From Spirosoma linguale DSM 74 (lineage in GTDB: Bacteria > Bacteroidota > Bacteroidia > Cytophagales > Spirosomataceae): 64,000 nucleotides of DNA. Positions 25,726 to 34,894 of the stretch are shown piece by piece. The notes under the pieces are model-generated. The model was not told where the DNA came from and did not search any database. It saw nothing but the letters and a program-made list of their open reading frames with translations. Positions within the stretch are counted from its first letter, which is position 1; the number at the start of each line of letters is the position of its first letter. Location of the stretch: the NCBI GenBank assembly GCA_000024525.1, contig CP001769.1, positions 3,629,001 through 3,693,000 on the forward strand, given 5' to 3'. The position numbers and the translations under genes are program-made.

Positions 25726-28700
25726 CTAAAAGTTTACAGACTCTCCTACCAGAGGTCCCGGAGCCCCTGCCAATGGCAGTGACATAAAAAACGATGTGCC
25801 GGTATCCTCGGTTGTCTCAAACCATATAGTTCCTCCGGCGTGTTCAACACCACGCTTGGCAATGGCCAGCCCCAGTCCTGAGCCGCCCCGTTTCGTACTG
25901 AAATTCGGCAGAAATACCTTACTTCGGATCGACTCCGGTATGCCAGCCCCATTGTCGTGAATTTCGATCTGAACGTTGTCGGCATTGACAAATAATTTGA
26001 GGCCAATTATAGGTCTACGATCTACCGGAACCGATTGAATGGCATTGATAAGCAAATTGGTTAGAATACGGCCAATCATTTGCCGGTCACCAACTGCCAT
26101 AACGGGCCCGTTCGTAATTTCCCGCTGAAGTGAAATCCGCTTGTCATCAGCGTATAAATCGGCCGTTTTATTGAATACACTGGTTACCTCAAACACCTCC
26201 TTCTTAGGTAAAGGCATCTTGGCAAATTCAGAGAACGAGGTAGCAATATCACTCAAATTATCAATCTGATCCAGAAGTGAATCAAACGCCCGAAGCATAA
26301 TCCGACGGCCGGGATCGTTTGCATTCCCCGACTCATTCCCTCCCGGCAGTGTCCGTTGCAGATGTTGCAGCGTTAACTTCATCGGTGTGAGTGGGTTCTT
26401 GATTTCGTGGGCTACCTGCTTGGCCATTTCCCGCCATGCCGATTGTTTTTCGTTCTGTGCCAGTGCCTGCTTACTTTCTTCCAGCTTGACCAGCATCCGG
26501 TTATACTCCCGAATTAATAAACCGATCTCATCATCCGATTGCCAGGGTAAGGGATCGTTGGGTAATTCAAGATTTGTTTTCCTGATTTTCTGGGTCAGTA
26601 AGCGGAGTGGCTTTGTCAATACGTGCGATGCGAAATATGACAGGATAAGAAAAAACAGGAAGAGACCGGTAAATATGCTTAACGCAGACGCGACAACTTC
26701 AATAATCTGATGGTCGAGTTCGGGGCGGGCATAGAAATAGGGAATACTCAGCACCCCAAGCAGCCGCCCGTCGTACGACTTGATACCGGCGTAGGCCGTC
26801 CGGTATTGCGTGTCGCCCAACGATTCGTTTAGCAGACGCTCATTTTCCTTGTCTTCAATAATATGCTTGTAAGCCTCCGGGTTAATGTATTTAGAGAGGT
26901 AACCACTTTCGTAAATGATCGGGCGGGTGGAGGTGTACAAATGGCCCCGCGTATCGAAAAGATTGATATTAATGTCAGCGTCGCGGGCAATTTTCCCTAG
27001 CTCTTCCTCCATCGACGCTTTACTACGTTTTTTTGCATTGACATGCTCATCCAGGTAAGTCAGGAAATTAGCCGCTATATTGCGCGTGTTACTGATGTAG
27101 GCACTTTCCTGGTTGGCGATGTAATTGGAGTTGATCACTTTCACGATAATGACAATCACAAACAGCAGCGGCAGAAAAAAGGCCACATTCAGCAGGATCT
27201 GAATTCGGGTCGAGTAATTAATGCTGAATTGAGAAAAGCCGTAATTAATAGCATAGCCCAGAATAACAATAATAACGGTGAGTACCAGCAGCAAATACAG
27301 GAAAGAAAAATTAGAGAATATATTCCTGAACGGATATTCTGCCGACGACACGACTACGATTCGACCATCCTGGCTTCGCTGGGCAACATGCAGATGACCA
27401 TTGCTCAACACGCCATTCACAAAGAGTGCTGTGTTATCCAGCAGCGATAAATCCAGTTTTCGGTCATAATTATAGCTGCCCGTGCTGAAAAGGCGTTTGT
27501 GCCGTTTTGCCTGCCCCTGCGAATAACTTCCGGACACAGGGCCACTAAAAAAAGCGTAACTATAATCCTGCGTGTCTGCGCTTTGAATAAACCGGCTGTC
27601 AATCAGCAGTTCAGGATAAACACTCTTCGGGCGCTCGTTGCGTAGGCGCAGATCCAGCATAACATACCCCAGGGTATCCTGTGCAAAGCCCACTGTATTT
27701 TCGCTAGAAACCGATTCCAGTTCTGGAAGTCGTATGGCGATAAAGCACACATACTGCTTTACGAACTGATTACTGACTTCGTTGATAAAGTAAATGCCGG
27801 GGTGTTCTGTCTGATAAGATTCCTGCCGATAGCGCTTCGTAAACGTCTCTAACGAAGCGGCATCAGGGCTGATGTCGAGCGGATGACCATTGGCCCGGAA
27901 AGAGAATACTTCAATATCATACTTGTCAAAGTATTTGTCCAGGTGCTGGCTTTTGACCCGCTGCTGTATTCGCTCACGCACCAGCAGGGTGTCGATCTGC
28001 AATGCCCGGCTAATATCGGCATCGCGCTGGATAGACTCCTGGGCCTTCGTCATCAGGAACTCCCCGAACTCATCGTTTTCCGCCAAAAGCTGAGCGGCAA
28101 ATTCCTGCTCGTGAACCAGCTGCTTTTTTATCTCCTGATTATAAACCACATAGGCTGTCATTACGGCGCAAACAAAGGCAGCCATAAACAGGTAGATGGA
28201 TGTTTTATACCGAAATGTATAGAGTGTTTTGGTGAACTGACTTACATAAACAAGCAGAAAATAAGCCCCATTGAGCAGGGTGATACTCTCCAGCGGTAAG
28301 CCGAAGGCAAACCATAGACCGCAACTAATCAGTGTACCAACAAAAATCAGCAGGACACCCATTCCTATTCGTTTCACCCCATTGTAGCGCAAAAACAGAC
28401 TTGCCAGCAGATGGGTCGTTAAAAAGTAGATAAACGATACGGTGATGAAAACAATCAGGCAAACAATTTTGAGGAACGAGAAGTGAATGTTTAGGGTAAT
28501 GTCGAGGGTAAACTGCGATTTTTCGTATATGTTATTGAGTTCCACACAGCATACCGTAAAGACCCCGTAGCTCGCAATAACACACACTATTGACATCAGC
28601 ATTCTAGAGCCAGCCGACAGTTGTATCAAATACGCATAGCTATACGAACGGTAATAATACCGGACCCAGTAAAACACAAGTGTGGCAATAACAAGTGCGT

Positions 28701-29574
28701 TCAACAGCAAGTCGCCCAGCGAAGGGACCATCACTGAAGATGCGTAAAATTTAGGATTGAATAGGTCTGTTTCAAAAAACAGAAAGGGCACGCCAAAATA
28801 AAGCATGACCGCCCTAAGCAGTACTAAATAAGCAGCAAGGCAAATGAATCCTAACTCATATTGGCGTTTGCGCCTTAGCCGTATCATTAGCTGAATAACG
28901 TACAGGCCAAAAAAAATCACTGCCAGCGTCGCTAGTATAACGGTATTGACAGGAGTAGAGTGATTACGATACGCATCGACTTTAGGCGGAACGACTGAGA
29001 ACAAAAAATCGGAAGCGTTACTGTAAATCGTTTGATACGTACTCAACCGCTTGTCTGAGATAGACGCTGGATCGAGCGAAAAAATAGCAGGATTATAACT
29101 CGACTGTAAATAGGCGTTGTTGCTATGGTAATACCGGTAGATCGTAATCAGAGAGAAAACGTCAAGTTCGTCAGCCCCATCAACAACCCGCTGGTGGCTA
29201 ACGATGTAGCGCTCTTTCCCGAAGTCGACGAGTGTCGGTTTCGTGACCGGTGCAAGCCGGGCATAATCCGGCACAAAGCGGTGGTCGGCCCAGTAAATCA
29301 GCTGCTTGTTCCGAAAGACGAAGTACGGATACTTGGTTGGTTGGCAAAGGGTGGCAAAGGAGGGATTGTGCTTGCGCTTTAGCAACGTGGTTACGCTGTC
29401 GAGTTCACTGGCGCTAACCTGCAATTCCTCCTTTACACGTTGCTGAACAGAACTTAAATATTGCTCGTCAGTAGCTCCGGGCGCATTTTGCTCCAGTAGC
29501 AGGAAGCACACAATAGATAACGTGACAGCCAGTATGGCTAACAGCAAAAAAATATGTTCTTCTATGCGCTTCAC
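25726..29574 (-). CDS. Very large membrane sensor histidine kinase (orphan)
   Basis: This 1282-residue inner-membrane kinase starts with a membrane helix (about 7-26) and an extracytoplasmic segment. A multi-helix membrane block follows at roughly 210-480, then a long sensor region (about 500-770) with another helix pair. Next are a second sensor region with a further helix before HAMP (about 980-1035), a HisKA domain with the phospho-acceptor in AHEIKNPLTP near H1055, and an HATPase domain with N-box LLINAIQS, DNGAGIP and GSGLGLAIAK. This NtrY-like layout is much longer than usual (~500-700). No response regulator lies adjacent, so its partner is elsewhere. Confidence 0.9.
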   Translation of the reverse strand: MKRIEEHIFLLLAILAVTLSIVCFLLLEQNAPGATDEQYLSSVQQRVKEELQVSASELDSVTTLLKRKHNPSFATLCQPTKYPYFVFRNKQLIYWADHRFVPDYARLAPVTKPTLVDFGKERYIVSHQRVVDGADELDVFSLITIYRYYHSNNAYLQSSYNPAIFSLDPASISDKRLSTYQTIYSNASDFLFSVVPPKVDAYRNHSTPVNTVILATLAVIFFGLYVIQLMIRLRRKRQYELGFICLAAYLVLLRAVMLYFGVPFLFFETDLFNPKFYASSVMVPSLGDLLLNALVIATLVFYWVRYYYRSYSYAYLIQLSAGSRMLMSIVCVIASYGVFTVCCVELNNIYEKSQFTLDITLNIHFSFLKIVCLIVFITVSFIYFLTTHLLASLFLRYNGVKRIGMGVLLIFVGTLISCGLWFAFGLPLESITLLNGAYFLLVYVSQFTKTLYTFRYKTSIYLFMAAFVCAVMTAYVVYNQEIKKQLVHEQEFAAQLLAENDEFGEFLMTKAQESIQRDADISRALQIDTLLVRERIQQRVKSQHLDKYFDKYDIEVFSFRANGHPLDISPDAASLETFTKRYRQESYQTEHPGIYFINEVSNQFVKQYVCFIAIRLPELESVSSENTVGFAQDTLGYVMLDLRLRNERPKSVYPELLIDSRFIQSADTQDYSYAFFSGPVSGSYSQGQAKRHKRLFSTGSYNYDRKLDLSLLDNTALFVNGVLSNGHLHVAQRSQDGRIVVVSSAEYPFRNIFSNFSFLYLLLVLTVIIVILGYAINYGFSQFSINYSTRIQILLNVAFFLPLLFVIVIIVKVINSNYIANQESAYISNTRNIAANFLTYLDEHVNAKKRSKASMEEELGKIARDADININLFDTRGHLYTSTRPIIYESGYLSKYINPEAYKHIIEDKENERLLNESLGDTQYRTAYAGIKSYDGRLLGVLSIPYFYARPELDHQIIEVVASALSIFTGLFLFFLILSYFASHVLTKPLRLLTQKIRKTNLELPNDPLPWQSDDEIGLLIREYNRMLVKLEESKQALAQNEKQSAWREMAKQVAHEIKNPLTPMKLTLQHLQRTLPGGNESGNANDPGRRIMLRAFDSLLDQIDNLSDIATSFSEFAKMPLPKKEVFEVTSVFNKTADLYADDKRISLQREITNGPVMAVGDRQMIGRILTNLLINAIQSVPVDRRPIIGLKLFVNADNVQIEIHDNGAGIPESIRSKVFLPNFSTKRGGSGLGLAIAKRGVEHAGGTIWFETTEDTGTSFFMSLPLAGAPGPLVGESVNF

Positions 29575-29686
29575 AAAATGGCGAAATTGTCTTTAGAAGA
29601 AACAGCCCTAAAATCATGCCAGAATTAAAATAAAGGTCGTTTGTATGGTGTTATCCGGTACATAGTTCAGTAGGCAAATTAGTAGC

Positions 29687-29965
29687 TTAGCTCTTTTCGA
29701 CGGTGAAGCCGCCTGGCTCGTAACCAATTTGCGCTCCCAGCACGTAGAGCAAATGTTTGCGGTCGATAATGACCTGTACACCTTCTACGTTATAGACTTC
29801 GTCGGAAGGGCCGGGAAGATCAAAGCCCAGCAACCAGGATGAGCCGCAGCCTCCGCCCCGAACGCCAACGCGTAAGCCGTATTCACCCGGAATTTTATTG
29901 GCACGTAGTGTGTCCTGAATTTGCTGACGCGCTTCCGGCTTAACAGTAACAGGATTATCAAGCAT
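29687..29965 (-). CDS. HesB/IscA-like protein lacking the C-terminal CxC cysteines
   Basis: This ~92-residue A-type iron-sulfur carrier-like protein starts at ATG 29965 (MLDNPVTVKPEARQQI); ten extra residues would be added by an upstream ATG. The first conserved cysteine is present in GGGCGSSWLLGFD. The usual C-terminal CGCGxSF is missing: the chain ends GYEPGGFTVEKS. Canonical IscA uses all three cysteines for cluster or iron binding, so this one probably cannot carry a cluster in the normal way. It lies on the same strand upstream of the histidine kinase with a 112-bp gap. Confidence 0.82.
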   Translation of the reverse strand: MLDNPVTVKPEARQQIQDTLRANKIPGEYGLRVGVRGGGCGSSWLLGFDLPGPSDEVYNVEGVQVIIDRKHLLYVLGAQIGYEPGGFTVEKS

Positions 29966-30072
29966 GTTTGTGAACGAATAAACGAACCTCTTCAACCGGC
30001 TGGCTGGTTGACAAGGAATAAATGATTGAACACTGTAAAATTACCTTTTTCCGCTAAACACGTTTGCCTTTT

Positions 30073-30597
30073 ATGGACCTATTGAGTGATTTCTTAAAGT
30101 TGATAGTACCCGCCGGACTGGTGTTATACGGCATGTATTTGACCGTCAAACTATTGCTGGAACGTGAAGCCAGTCGCCACCAGTTCGAGGTGAAAAACCG
30201 GTACACCGAAACGGTAGTCCCCATACGCCTGCAAGCCTACGAACGAATGGTTCTGTTTCTGGAGCGTATCAGCCCCAACAATTTATTACTGCGCCTGGGT
30301 GGGAGTTCGACTACAGTGCTGGAACTTCAGCAACGGCTTTTGCAGGAAATCAGAGATGAGTACAATCATAACCTGTCGCAGCAGGTGTATATGAGCCAGG
30401 CCACCTGGGACCAGATTCAGGCAGCCATGAATGACGTGACGATACTGATTAACCAGGCATCCGGCGACACTCGTCCCGATGCGCCCGCCATCGAACTCTC
30501 CAAGCGGATCTTCGAGCGAATTATTCAACAAGACAGGCAACCGACCTACGAAGCCCTGAAATCCGTAAAAGAAGAGATTCAGGTAATGTTTATGTAG
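30073..30597 (+). CDS. Conserved hypothetical membrane-anchored protein
   Basis: I do not recognise a named function. The 174-residue protein has one N-terminal hydrophobic segment (about 8-27, LKLIVPAGLVLYGMYLTVKL). A soluble, mostly helical domain of alternating charged and hydrophobic residues follows (KNRYTETVVPIRLQAYERMVLFLERISP). This pattern resembles a small Bacteroidota protein family anchored to the inner membrane with a coiled-coil-like cytoplasmic part. ATG 30073 is preferred over the in-frame TTG at 30064. It is convergent with the HMG-CoA lyase gene across a hairpin. Confidence 0.75.
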   Translation: MDLLSDFLKLIVPAGLVLYGMYLTVKLLLEREASRHQFEVKNRYTETVVPIRLQAYERMVLFLERISPNNLLLRLGGSSTTVLELQQRLLQEIRDEYNHNLSQQVYMSQATWDQIQAAMNDVTILINQASGDTRPDAPAIELSKRIFERIIQQDRQPTYEALKSVKEEIQVMFM

Positions 30598-30604
30598 GCT
30601 TGTA

Positions 30605-30661
30605 GTAAGGACGTGGGGCATGATAACTTGGGAAGTTCAACCCTATGTTTCACGTCCTTAC
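30605..30661. terminator. Hairpin between convergent genes
   Basis: GTAAGGACGTGGGGCAT at 30605-30621 pairs with ATGTTTCACGTCCTTAC at 30645-30661, with all mismatches G-T compatible, so the RNA stem is continuous on one strand. The outer AGGCTT and AAGCCT bases add to the stem. It lies exactly in the gap between two convergent stops. Confidence 0.6.
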
Positions 30662-30668
30662 CAAAAGC

Positions 30669-31511
30669 CTAAAACACCCCCGCCGATAAGGTTAAAGCTT
30701 TTTGAAATGCTTCCTGATTGATTGTCAGGCTAATGCCTTCCTGAGTCAGCGTCTGGATAATCTCTTCGGTAGGCAGATTGCCGGTAAGCTGGTCGGTGGC
30801 CATCGGGCAGCCGCCAAATCCCCGCAGCGCCCCGTCAATGCGCCGGACACCAGCCCGTAGCGCTGCTCTGACTTTAGCAGGCGCATCGCCCGGCCGAGCG
30901 TGCAGATGCGCCCCAAACTCAACGTCAGGAAACTGATTGATCAGGTGTTTGAACAACGTCTCAATGGCCTCGGGCGTTGATGAGCCTACGGTATCGGAGG
31001 GGGCCACAGTCCGAACACCTATCTCCACCAGTTGCCGGGTAAACTCACTCACCAGCTCCGGACTGTAAGGATCGCCGTAGGGGTTTCCGAAGCCCATCGA
31101 CAGGTAAACAACCAGTTCTTTCCCCGCCTTTTCACACAGCGACTGCATCGCGGCTACGTCCGTCAATGCCTCGGCTATCGACTTATTGGTATTGCGCTGC
31201 TGAAACGTTTCGGAAACAGACAGTGGAAAACCAACGTAGTGAATAAGACCGGAAGCAAGCGCCTGCTCAGCCCCGCGAACGTTTGCCACAATAGCCAGCA
31301 ATTTTGTTTTTGTTTCGGCCACAGCCAAGCCAGACAACACCTCGGCGGTATCGCGCATCTGCGGAATGGCTTTAGGCGAAACGAAACTCCCGAAGTCAAG
31401 CGTGTCGAAACCAACCGCCAATAATGTATTCAGATACGTTATCTTAAGATCTGTCGGCACAAAATGCCCAAGGCCCTGCATAGCATCGCGGGGACATTCT
31501 ATGAGTTTCAT
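30669..31511 (-). CDS. Hydroxymethylglutaryl-CoA lyase family protein
   Basis: This ~280-residue TIM-barrel lyase of the HMGL-like family cleaves HMG-CoA to acetyl-CoA and acetoacetate. The start motif IECPRDAMQGL contains the conserved Arg-Asp. GSFVSPKAIPQM, GAHLHARPG and the active-site cysteine loop FGGCPMA are present. The ATG at 31511 lies inside the overlapping ATGA with the upstream gene, which supports this start over a longer in-frame one at 31565. The N-terminal PRDAMQG variant is slightly different from PRDGLQN of mitochondrial enzymes, so a related acyl-CoA lyase activity is possible. Confidence 0.88.
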   Translation of the reverse strand: MKLIECPRDAMQGLGHFVPTDLKITYLNTLLAVGFDTLDFGSFVSPKAIPQMRDTAEVLSGLAVAETKTKLLAIVANVRGAEQALASGLIHYVGFPLSVSETFQQRNTNKSIAEALTDVAAMQSLCEKAGKELVVYLSMGFGNPYGDPYSPELVSEFTRQLVEIGVRTVAPSDTVGSSTPEAIETLFKHLINQFPDVEFGAHLHARPGDAPAKVRAALRAGVRRIDGALRGFGGCPMATDQLTGNLPTEEIIQTLTQEGISLTINQEAFQKALTLSAGVF

Positions 31512-31858
31512 GCGCGTATGGGCCGACGCGTAAGCACCGCCAGCACCGCCATAACCACTGCACAAATAGCCAATCCACCGGCCTCGCGGGCCATTTCAAT
31601 GTTCAAACTGCGCATCCCGACTTCGCTGAACAGGAATCCTTCAAAAACGGGAGGCCATTGATACACGGCAGCTACGATATACAGGACGGCCATCGCCACG
31701 AAAAACCACCATTTCCCTACTCCGAAATAAGCCATGAAACAAGCTACGGCCGCAAAGCCATAAATTGGAATCCAGACTTCAGGATCAGGGTCGTTGTATT
31801 GAAAAACGGCGAACAGGACAAATAGTAGGCCAAAAATGATAGCAAAGGTCTTTTTCAT
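31508..31858 (-). CDS. TMEM220-like small membrane protein
   Basis: This 116-residue protein has four hydrophobic helices (about 4-20, 32-48, 50-66, 88-110) and the characteristic FQYNDPDPEVWIPIYG segment after helix 1, which identifies the TMEM220 family. Its stop overlaps the start of the HMG-CoA lyase gene by ATGA, so translation is probably coupled. The family's function is unknown in bacteria and animals alike. The same operon with an acyl-CoA lyase hints at lipid or leucine metabolism but does not prove it. Confidence 0.85.
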   Translation of the reverse strand: MKKTFAIIFGLLFVLFAVFQYNDPDPEVWIPIYGFAAVACFMAYFGVGKWWFFVAMAVLYIVAAVYQWPPVFEGFLFSEVGMRSLNIEMAREAGGLAICAVVMAVLAVLTRRPIRA

Positions 31859-31970
31859 TGATTTGTAGTTAGGCGGATAACCCGGTGTAATAAGATCACG
31901 GGCAAATCGACTTACTGAATTCGAACGATCCGATTGTCAAATTTTAATTTATTGGGGTGAACTCTGTAGG

Positions 31971-32690
31971 CTATTTGCAGTATTCTGCCACTGCATTGGC
32001 CGCATCGGCATAGCCCAGATTTTGCGCTTGTTTCAGACTCAGGCAGGCGCTCTCACGCTCATTGTTTACGATCTGAGCAATCCCCAGACCATAAAACGCT
32101 TTCCCAAATTTAGGATCAGCCTGAACGGCCTGCTGGAAATCGGCGATGGCCCCAGTCAGATCTTTCTCCTGAAAGCGCAGATTTCCCCGATTATAAAGTG
32201 CCAGCGAGTTTTTGGGGTTGAGTTCAATGGCTTTCGTAAAATCGGTGAGGGCAGGCTGAATCTGACCCTGGGTGGCAAATAACTGCCCCCGGTTCAGGTA
32301 AAGCTCAGCGCTGATACTTCGACTGGTATCGGGTACGAATCGAATGGCGTCCGAATAATCTTTCAAGGCGCCAGCCTGATCGTTCTGGGCAACTTTCAAC
32401 AAACCCCGATTGTAATAGGGCCGGTAAAAATCGGGCTTTAGTTTAATAGCCTGATCGTAATCGAGCGTGGCATTGGCGTATTCTTTTAACTCAAAATAAG
32501 CGACGCCCCGCGAGTTAAAAGCTTCCACATTTTTATCGTCGGCCTCAACAGCCTGGTTCAAAACCTGCACGGCTTCCCGAAATTTGCCCTCTTTTAAATA
32601 ATTTCGGCCCTGTTCAACGAATTTATCCGACGAACTACAGGCACTGATACTGAATACAATACCGATTATTACTGCTACTGAACGCTTCAT
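31971..32690 (-). CDS. TPR-repeat lipoprotein
   Basis: This 239-residue lipoprotein has a lipobox ISAC with the lipidated cysteine at position 18. Five or six tetratricopeptide repeats follow, spaced by ~34 residues (for example AFNSRGVAYFELKEYANAT, then PYYNRGLLKVAQNDQAGAL). TPR proteins act as protein-interaction scaffolds. It would be anchored in the envelope with the repeats exposed to the periplasm. A TACCTTTG element lies just upstream and is divergent from the SRP RNA promoter. No partner is obvious. Confidence 0.88.
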   Translation of the reverse strand: MKRSVAVIIGIVFSISACSSSDKFVEQGRNYLKEGKFREAVQVLNQAVEADDKNVEAFNSRGVAYFELKEYANATLDYDQAIKLKPDFYRPYYNRGLLKVAQNDQAGALKDYSDAIRFVPDTSRSISAELYLNRGQLFATQGQIQPALTDFTKAIELNPKNSLALYNRGNLRFQEKDLTGAIADFQQAVQADPKFGKAFYGLGIAQIVNNERESACLSLKQAQNLGYADAANAVAEYCK

Positions 32691-32708
32691 ACTTCTTTAA
32701 TTTACCAG

Positions 32709-32716
32709 CAAAGGTA
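32709..32716 (-). promoter_or_regulatory. TACCTTTG -7 element for the TPR lipoprotein gene
   Basis: The complement of CAAAGGTA is TACCTTTG, matching TAnnTTTG, 18 bp upstream of the start at 32690. It is divergent from the SRP RNA promoter about 35 bp away. Confidence 0.45.
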
Positions 32717-32750
32717 CGGGTGAAATTTGGTCGTTTGACGAACAATTACT

Positions 32751-32758
32751 TAACTTTG
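32751..32758 (+). promoter_or_regulatory. Promoter of the SRP RNA gene
   Basis: TAACTTTG matches TAnnTTTG. A TTTG at 32734-32737 could serve as -33, although the spacing is two bases short of the usual. The predicted transcript start coincides with the 5' end of the paired RNA at about 32763. Confidence 0.55.
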
Positions 32759-32762
32759 CATC

Positions 32763-32859
32763 GGCAAATCGGTGCTACCAGCTCCTGCTGAATCCCCCAG
32801 GTCTTGACCGAAGCAAGGGTAGGTGGTCGTAGCGGTGAGACATTGGTTTGCCATTTTTT
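32763..32859 (+). ncRNA. ffs: Signal recognition particle RNA (small bacterial 4.5S type)
   Basis: The stretch folds as one long hairpin. GGCAAATC at 32763-32770 pairs fully with GGTTTGCC at 32845-32852, and inner GCTACC pairs with GGTCGTAGC allowing one bulge. At the apex, CAGG and AGCA are separated by exactly ten bases (TCTTGACCGA), which matches the conserved SRP domain IV internal loop that binds Ffh; the loop contains a CTTG in place of the usual GGAA. A run of six T at 32854-32859 ends it. There is a good promoter just upstream and no ORF. The RNA guides ribosomes to the membrane. It is not visible in any protein-based annotation. Confidence 0.85.
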
Positions 32860-32957
32860 GTTTCCGTCCCGTAAGGTTTTATTCCGACATGGCGGTTACC
32901 CTGTTCAGCGGGTTATGCGTTTAGCTGTAGTAAACCGCTAAATTTCCAACGCCCAAC

Positions 32958-34127
32958 ATGGACCTACTTACCAAGCTTACCGATTCATTCCAGCAAGCCT
33001 TCCCGGCTGAAACTCCCGGCCAACAAACCCCGCTACTGATTTGCTCACCCGGTCGTGTCAACCTTATCGGCGAACATACAGATTACAATGAAGGGTTTGT
33101 GTTACCAGCCGCTATCGACAAAGCGATTTACCTGGCCGTTGGTCCCCGTTCTGACAACGAACTACATTTTATAGCCCACGACCTCAACAAAACATTTCAG
33201 GGTTCTTTAACTGATTTGACACCTACGCACACCTGGGCTGATTACTTGCTCGGCGTTGTTGCGCAGTTTCGGCAGGCGGGCCATCAATTTAGTGGTTTCA
33301 ATTGCGTATTTGGCGGCACCATTCCCATGGGTTCAGGGCTATCATCGTCGGCAGCGCTCGAAAACGGGGTCGGGTTTGCGCTCAACGAGCTTTTTCAGCT
33401 GGGCATCGACCGGATTGCACTGGTAAGATTATCACAACGCGCCGAAAATGAGTTTGTAGGAGCGAAAGTGGGCATCATGGACATGTTTGCCAGCATGATG
33501 GGTAAAGCCGATCACGTTATTAAACTCGACTGCCGCTCACTCGACTACACCTACGCTCCCTTGCAGATGAACGGGATCAGCATCGTTCTCTGCGACTCCA
33601 AAGTAAAGCACTCGCTGGTAACATCAGAATACAACACCCGCCGGGCCGAATGCGAAGCCGGGGTACGATTTCTGCAAACTTTCTATCCCGAAATCAGGAG
33701 TTTACGGGATGTAACCATGCCTATGCTCGACCAGCATCTGCGCGATACGGAGCCCCTGATTTACCGTCGGTGTGCCTATGTAGTTCAGGAAAATCAGCGG
33801 TTACTCGATGGTGTAGCGGCTCTGGAAGCGGACGATATTGACACCTTTGGCCAACTCATGTACGGCTCTCACGAGGGGTTAAGTCACTGGTACGAAGTGA
33901 GTTGCCCGGAGCTTGACATCCTGGTGGACATTGCCCGTGAGCAGCCGGGTGTACTGGGTGCCCGAATGATGGGGGGCGGTTTTGGCGGTTGCACAATCAA
34001 TCTTGTGCGCGAAGAAGCTCTTGAGGATTTTACCAAATTGATTACCGAACAATATAAAGCCCAAACGGGGAAAGATACGTACCTTCACGTCTGCAAAATC
34101 CAGGACGGGACGAATGTAATCAGCTAA
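32958..34127 (+). CDS. galK: Galactokinase
   Basis: This 389-residue GHMP kinase phosphorylates galactose in the Leloir pathway. The galactokinase signature GRVNLIGEHTDYNEG is at 32-46, the ATP-binding PMGSGLSSSAALE at 122-134, the catalytic base D174 in VGIMDMFA and the third motif MMGGGFGGC near 345. Length is standard. It starts ~98 bp after the SRP RNA and precedes a fructose-6-phosphate aldolase-like gene by 89 bp, both in sugar metabolism. galT and galE are not in this window. Confidence 0.95.
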   Translation: MDLLTKLTDSFQQAFPAETPGQQTPLLICSPGRVNLIGEHTDYNEGFVLPAAIDKAIYLAVGPRSDNELHFIAHDLNKTFQGSLTDLTPTHTWADYLLGVVAQFRQAGHQFSGFNCVFGGTIPMGSGLSSSAALENGVGFALNELFQLGIDRIALVRLSQRAENEFVGAKVGIMDMFASMMGKADHVIKLDCRSLDYTYAPLQMNGISIVLCDSKVKHSLVTSEYNTRRAECEAGVRFLQTFYPEIRSLRDVTMPMLDQHLRDTEPLIYRRCAYVVQENQRLLDGVAALEADDIDTFGQLMYGSHEGLSHWYEVSCPELDILVDIAREQPGVLGARMMGGGFGGCTINLVREEALEDFTKLITEQYKAQTGKDTYLHVCKIQDGTNVIS

Positions 34128-34216
34128 TCAGGTAGTTGGGCAGCTAAAATCTCTTTTACTACCAGCACCTTCCGCTGATTAACAACTCGACTGTTTAACT
34201 GTATAACTGTTTAACC

Positions 34217-34882
34217 ATGAAATTTTTCATTGACACAGCCAATCTGGCTGACATTCGCGAAGCCCAGGATATGGGCATTCTTGACGGTGTTACTACTAAC
34301 CCTTCATTAATGGCGAAAGAAGGCATTACGGGCAAAGACAACGTAATGCGTCATTACAAACAAATCTGCGAAATCGTACAAAGCGATGTTAGCGCCGAAG
34401 TGATCTCGGTCAAATACGACGAGATGATCAAAGAAGGCGAAGAACTGGCTGATATCGACGAGAACATCGTCGTGAAAGTGCCCATGAGTGGCGATAGCAT
34501 CAAAGCGATCAAATATTTCTCTGAAAAAGGAATCCGGACCAACTGTACGCTAATCTTCTCGGCTGGTCAGGCTTTGCTGGCTGCGAAAGCAGGTGCTACT
34601 TATGTGTCGCCGTTCGTAGGTCGTTTGGATGATATCTCGACCGACGGTATGGCCCTCATCGAGCAGATCGTCACTATTTTCACCAATTACGGCTATTCGA
34701 CAGAAGTCCTGGCGGCTTCGGTTCGTCACCCGATGCACGTAATTCAGTGTGCGGAAATTGGCGCTGATATCATGACGGCTCCCTTGAGCGTTATGAAACA
34801 ACTGCTTAACCACCCACTCACCGACAGCGGTCTGGCTAAATTCCTGGCCGACCACGAGAAGGCTAACCTGCCGGTGAAATAA
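34217..34882 (+). CDS. Fructose-6-phosphate aldolase/transaldolase-like protein
   Basis: This 221-residue class I aldolase of the FSA/TalC group has the conserved start [22 protein letters not shown], and the Schiff-base lysine K87 in IVVKVPM. FVGRLDD and a C-terminal helical tail follow. Length matches FSA (~215-220), shorter than true transaldolase (~310). FSA forms fructose-6-phosphate from dihydroxyacetone and glyceraldehyde-3-phosphate, while some members act as transaldolase; the two cannot be told apart here. It follows galK and is separated from ftsE by a palindrome. Confidence 0.9.
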   Translation: MKFFIDTANLADIREAQDMGILDGVTTNPSLMAKEGITGKDNVMRHYKQICEIVQSDVSAEVISVKYDEMIKEGEELADIDENIVVKVPMSGDSIKAIKYFSEKGIRTNCTLIFSAGQALLAAKAGATYVSPFVGRLDDISTDGMALIEQIVTIFTNYGYSTEVLAASVRHPMHVIQCAEIGADIMTAPLSVMKQLLNHPLTDSGLAKFLADHEKANLPVK

Positions 34883-34894
34883 TAATCATTGAAC

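Noticed and set aside
32691..32957. Riboswitch in the galK leader
   Set aside because: The structured part has its own promoter and terminator and fits SRP RNA; nothing else matched a known riboswitch.
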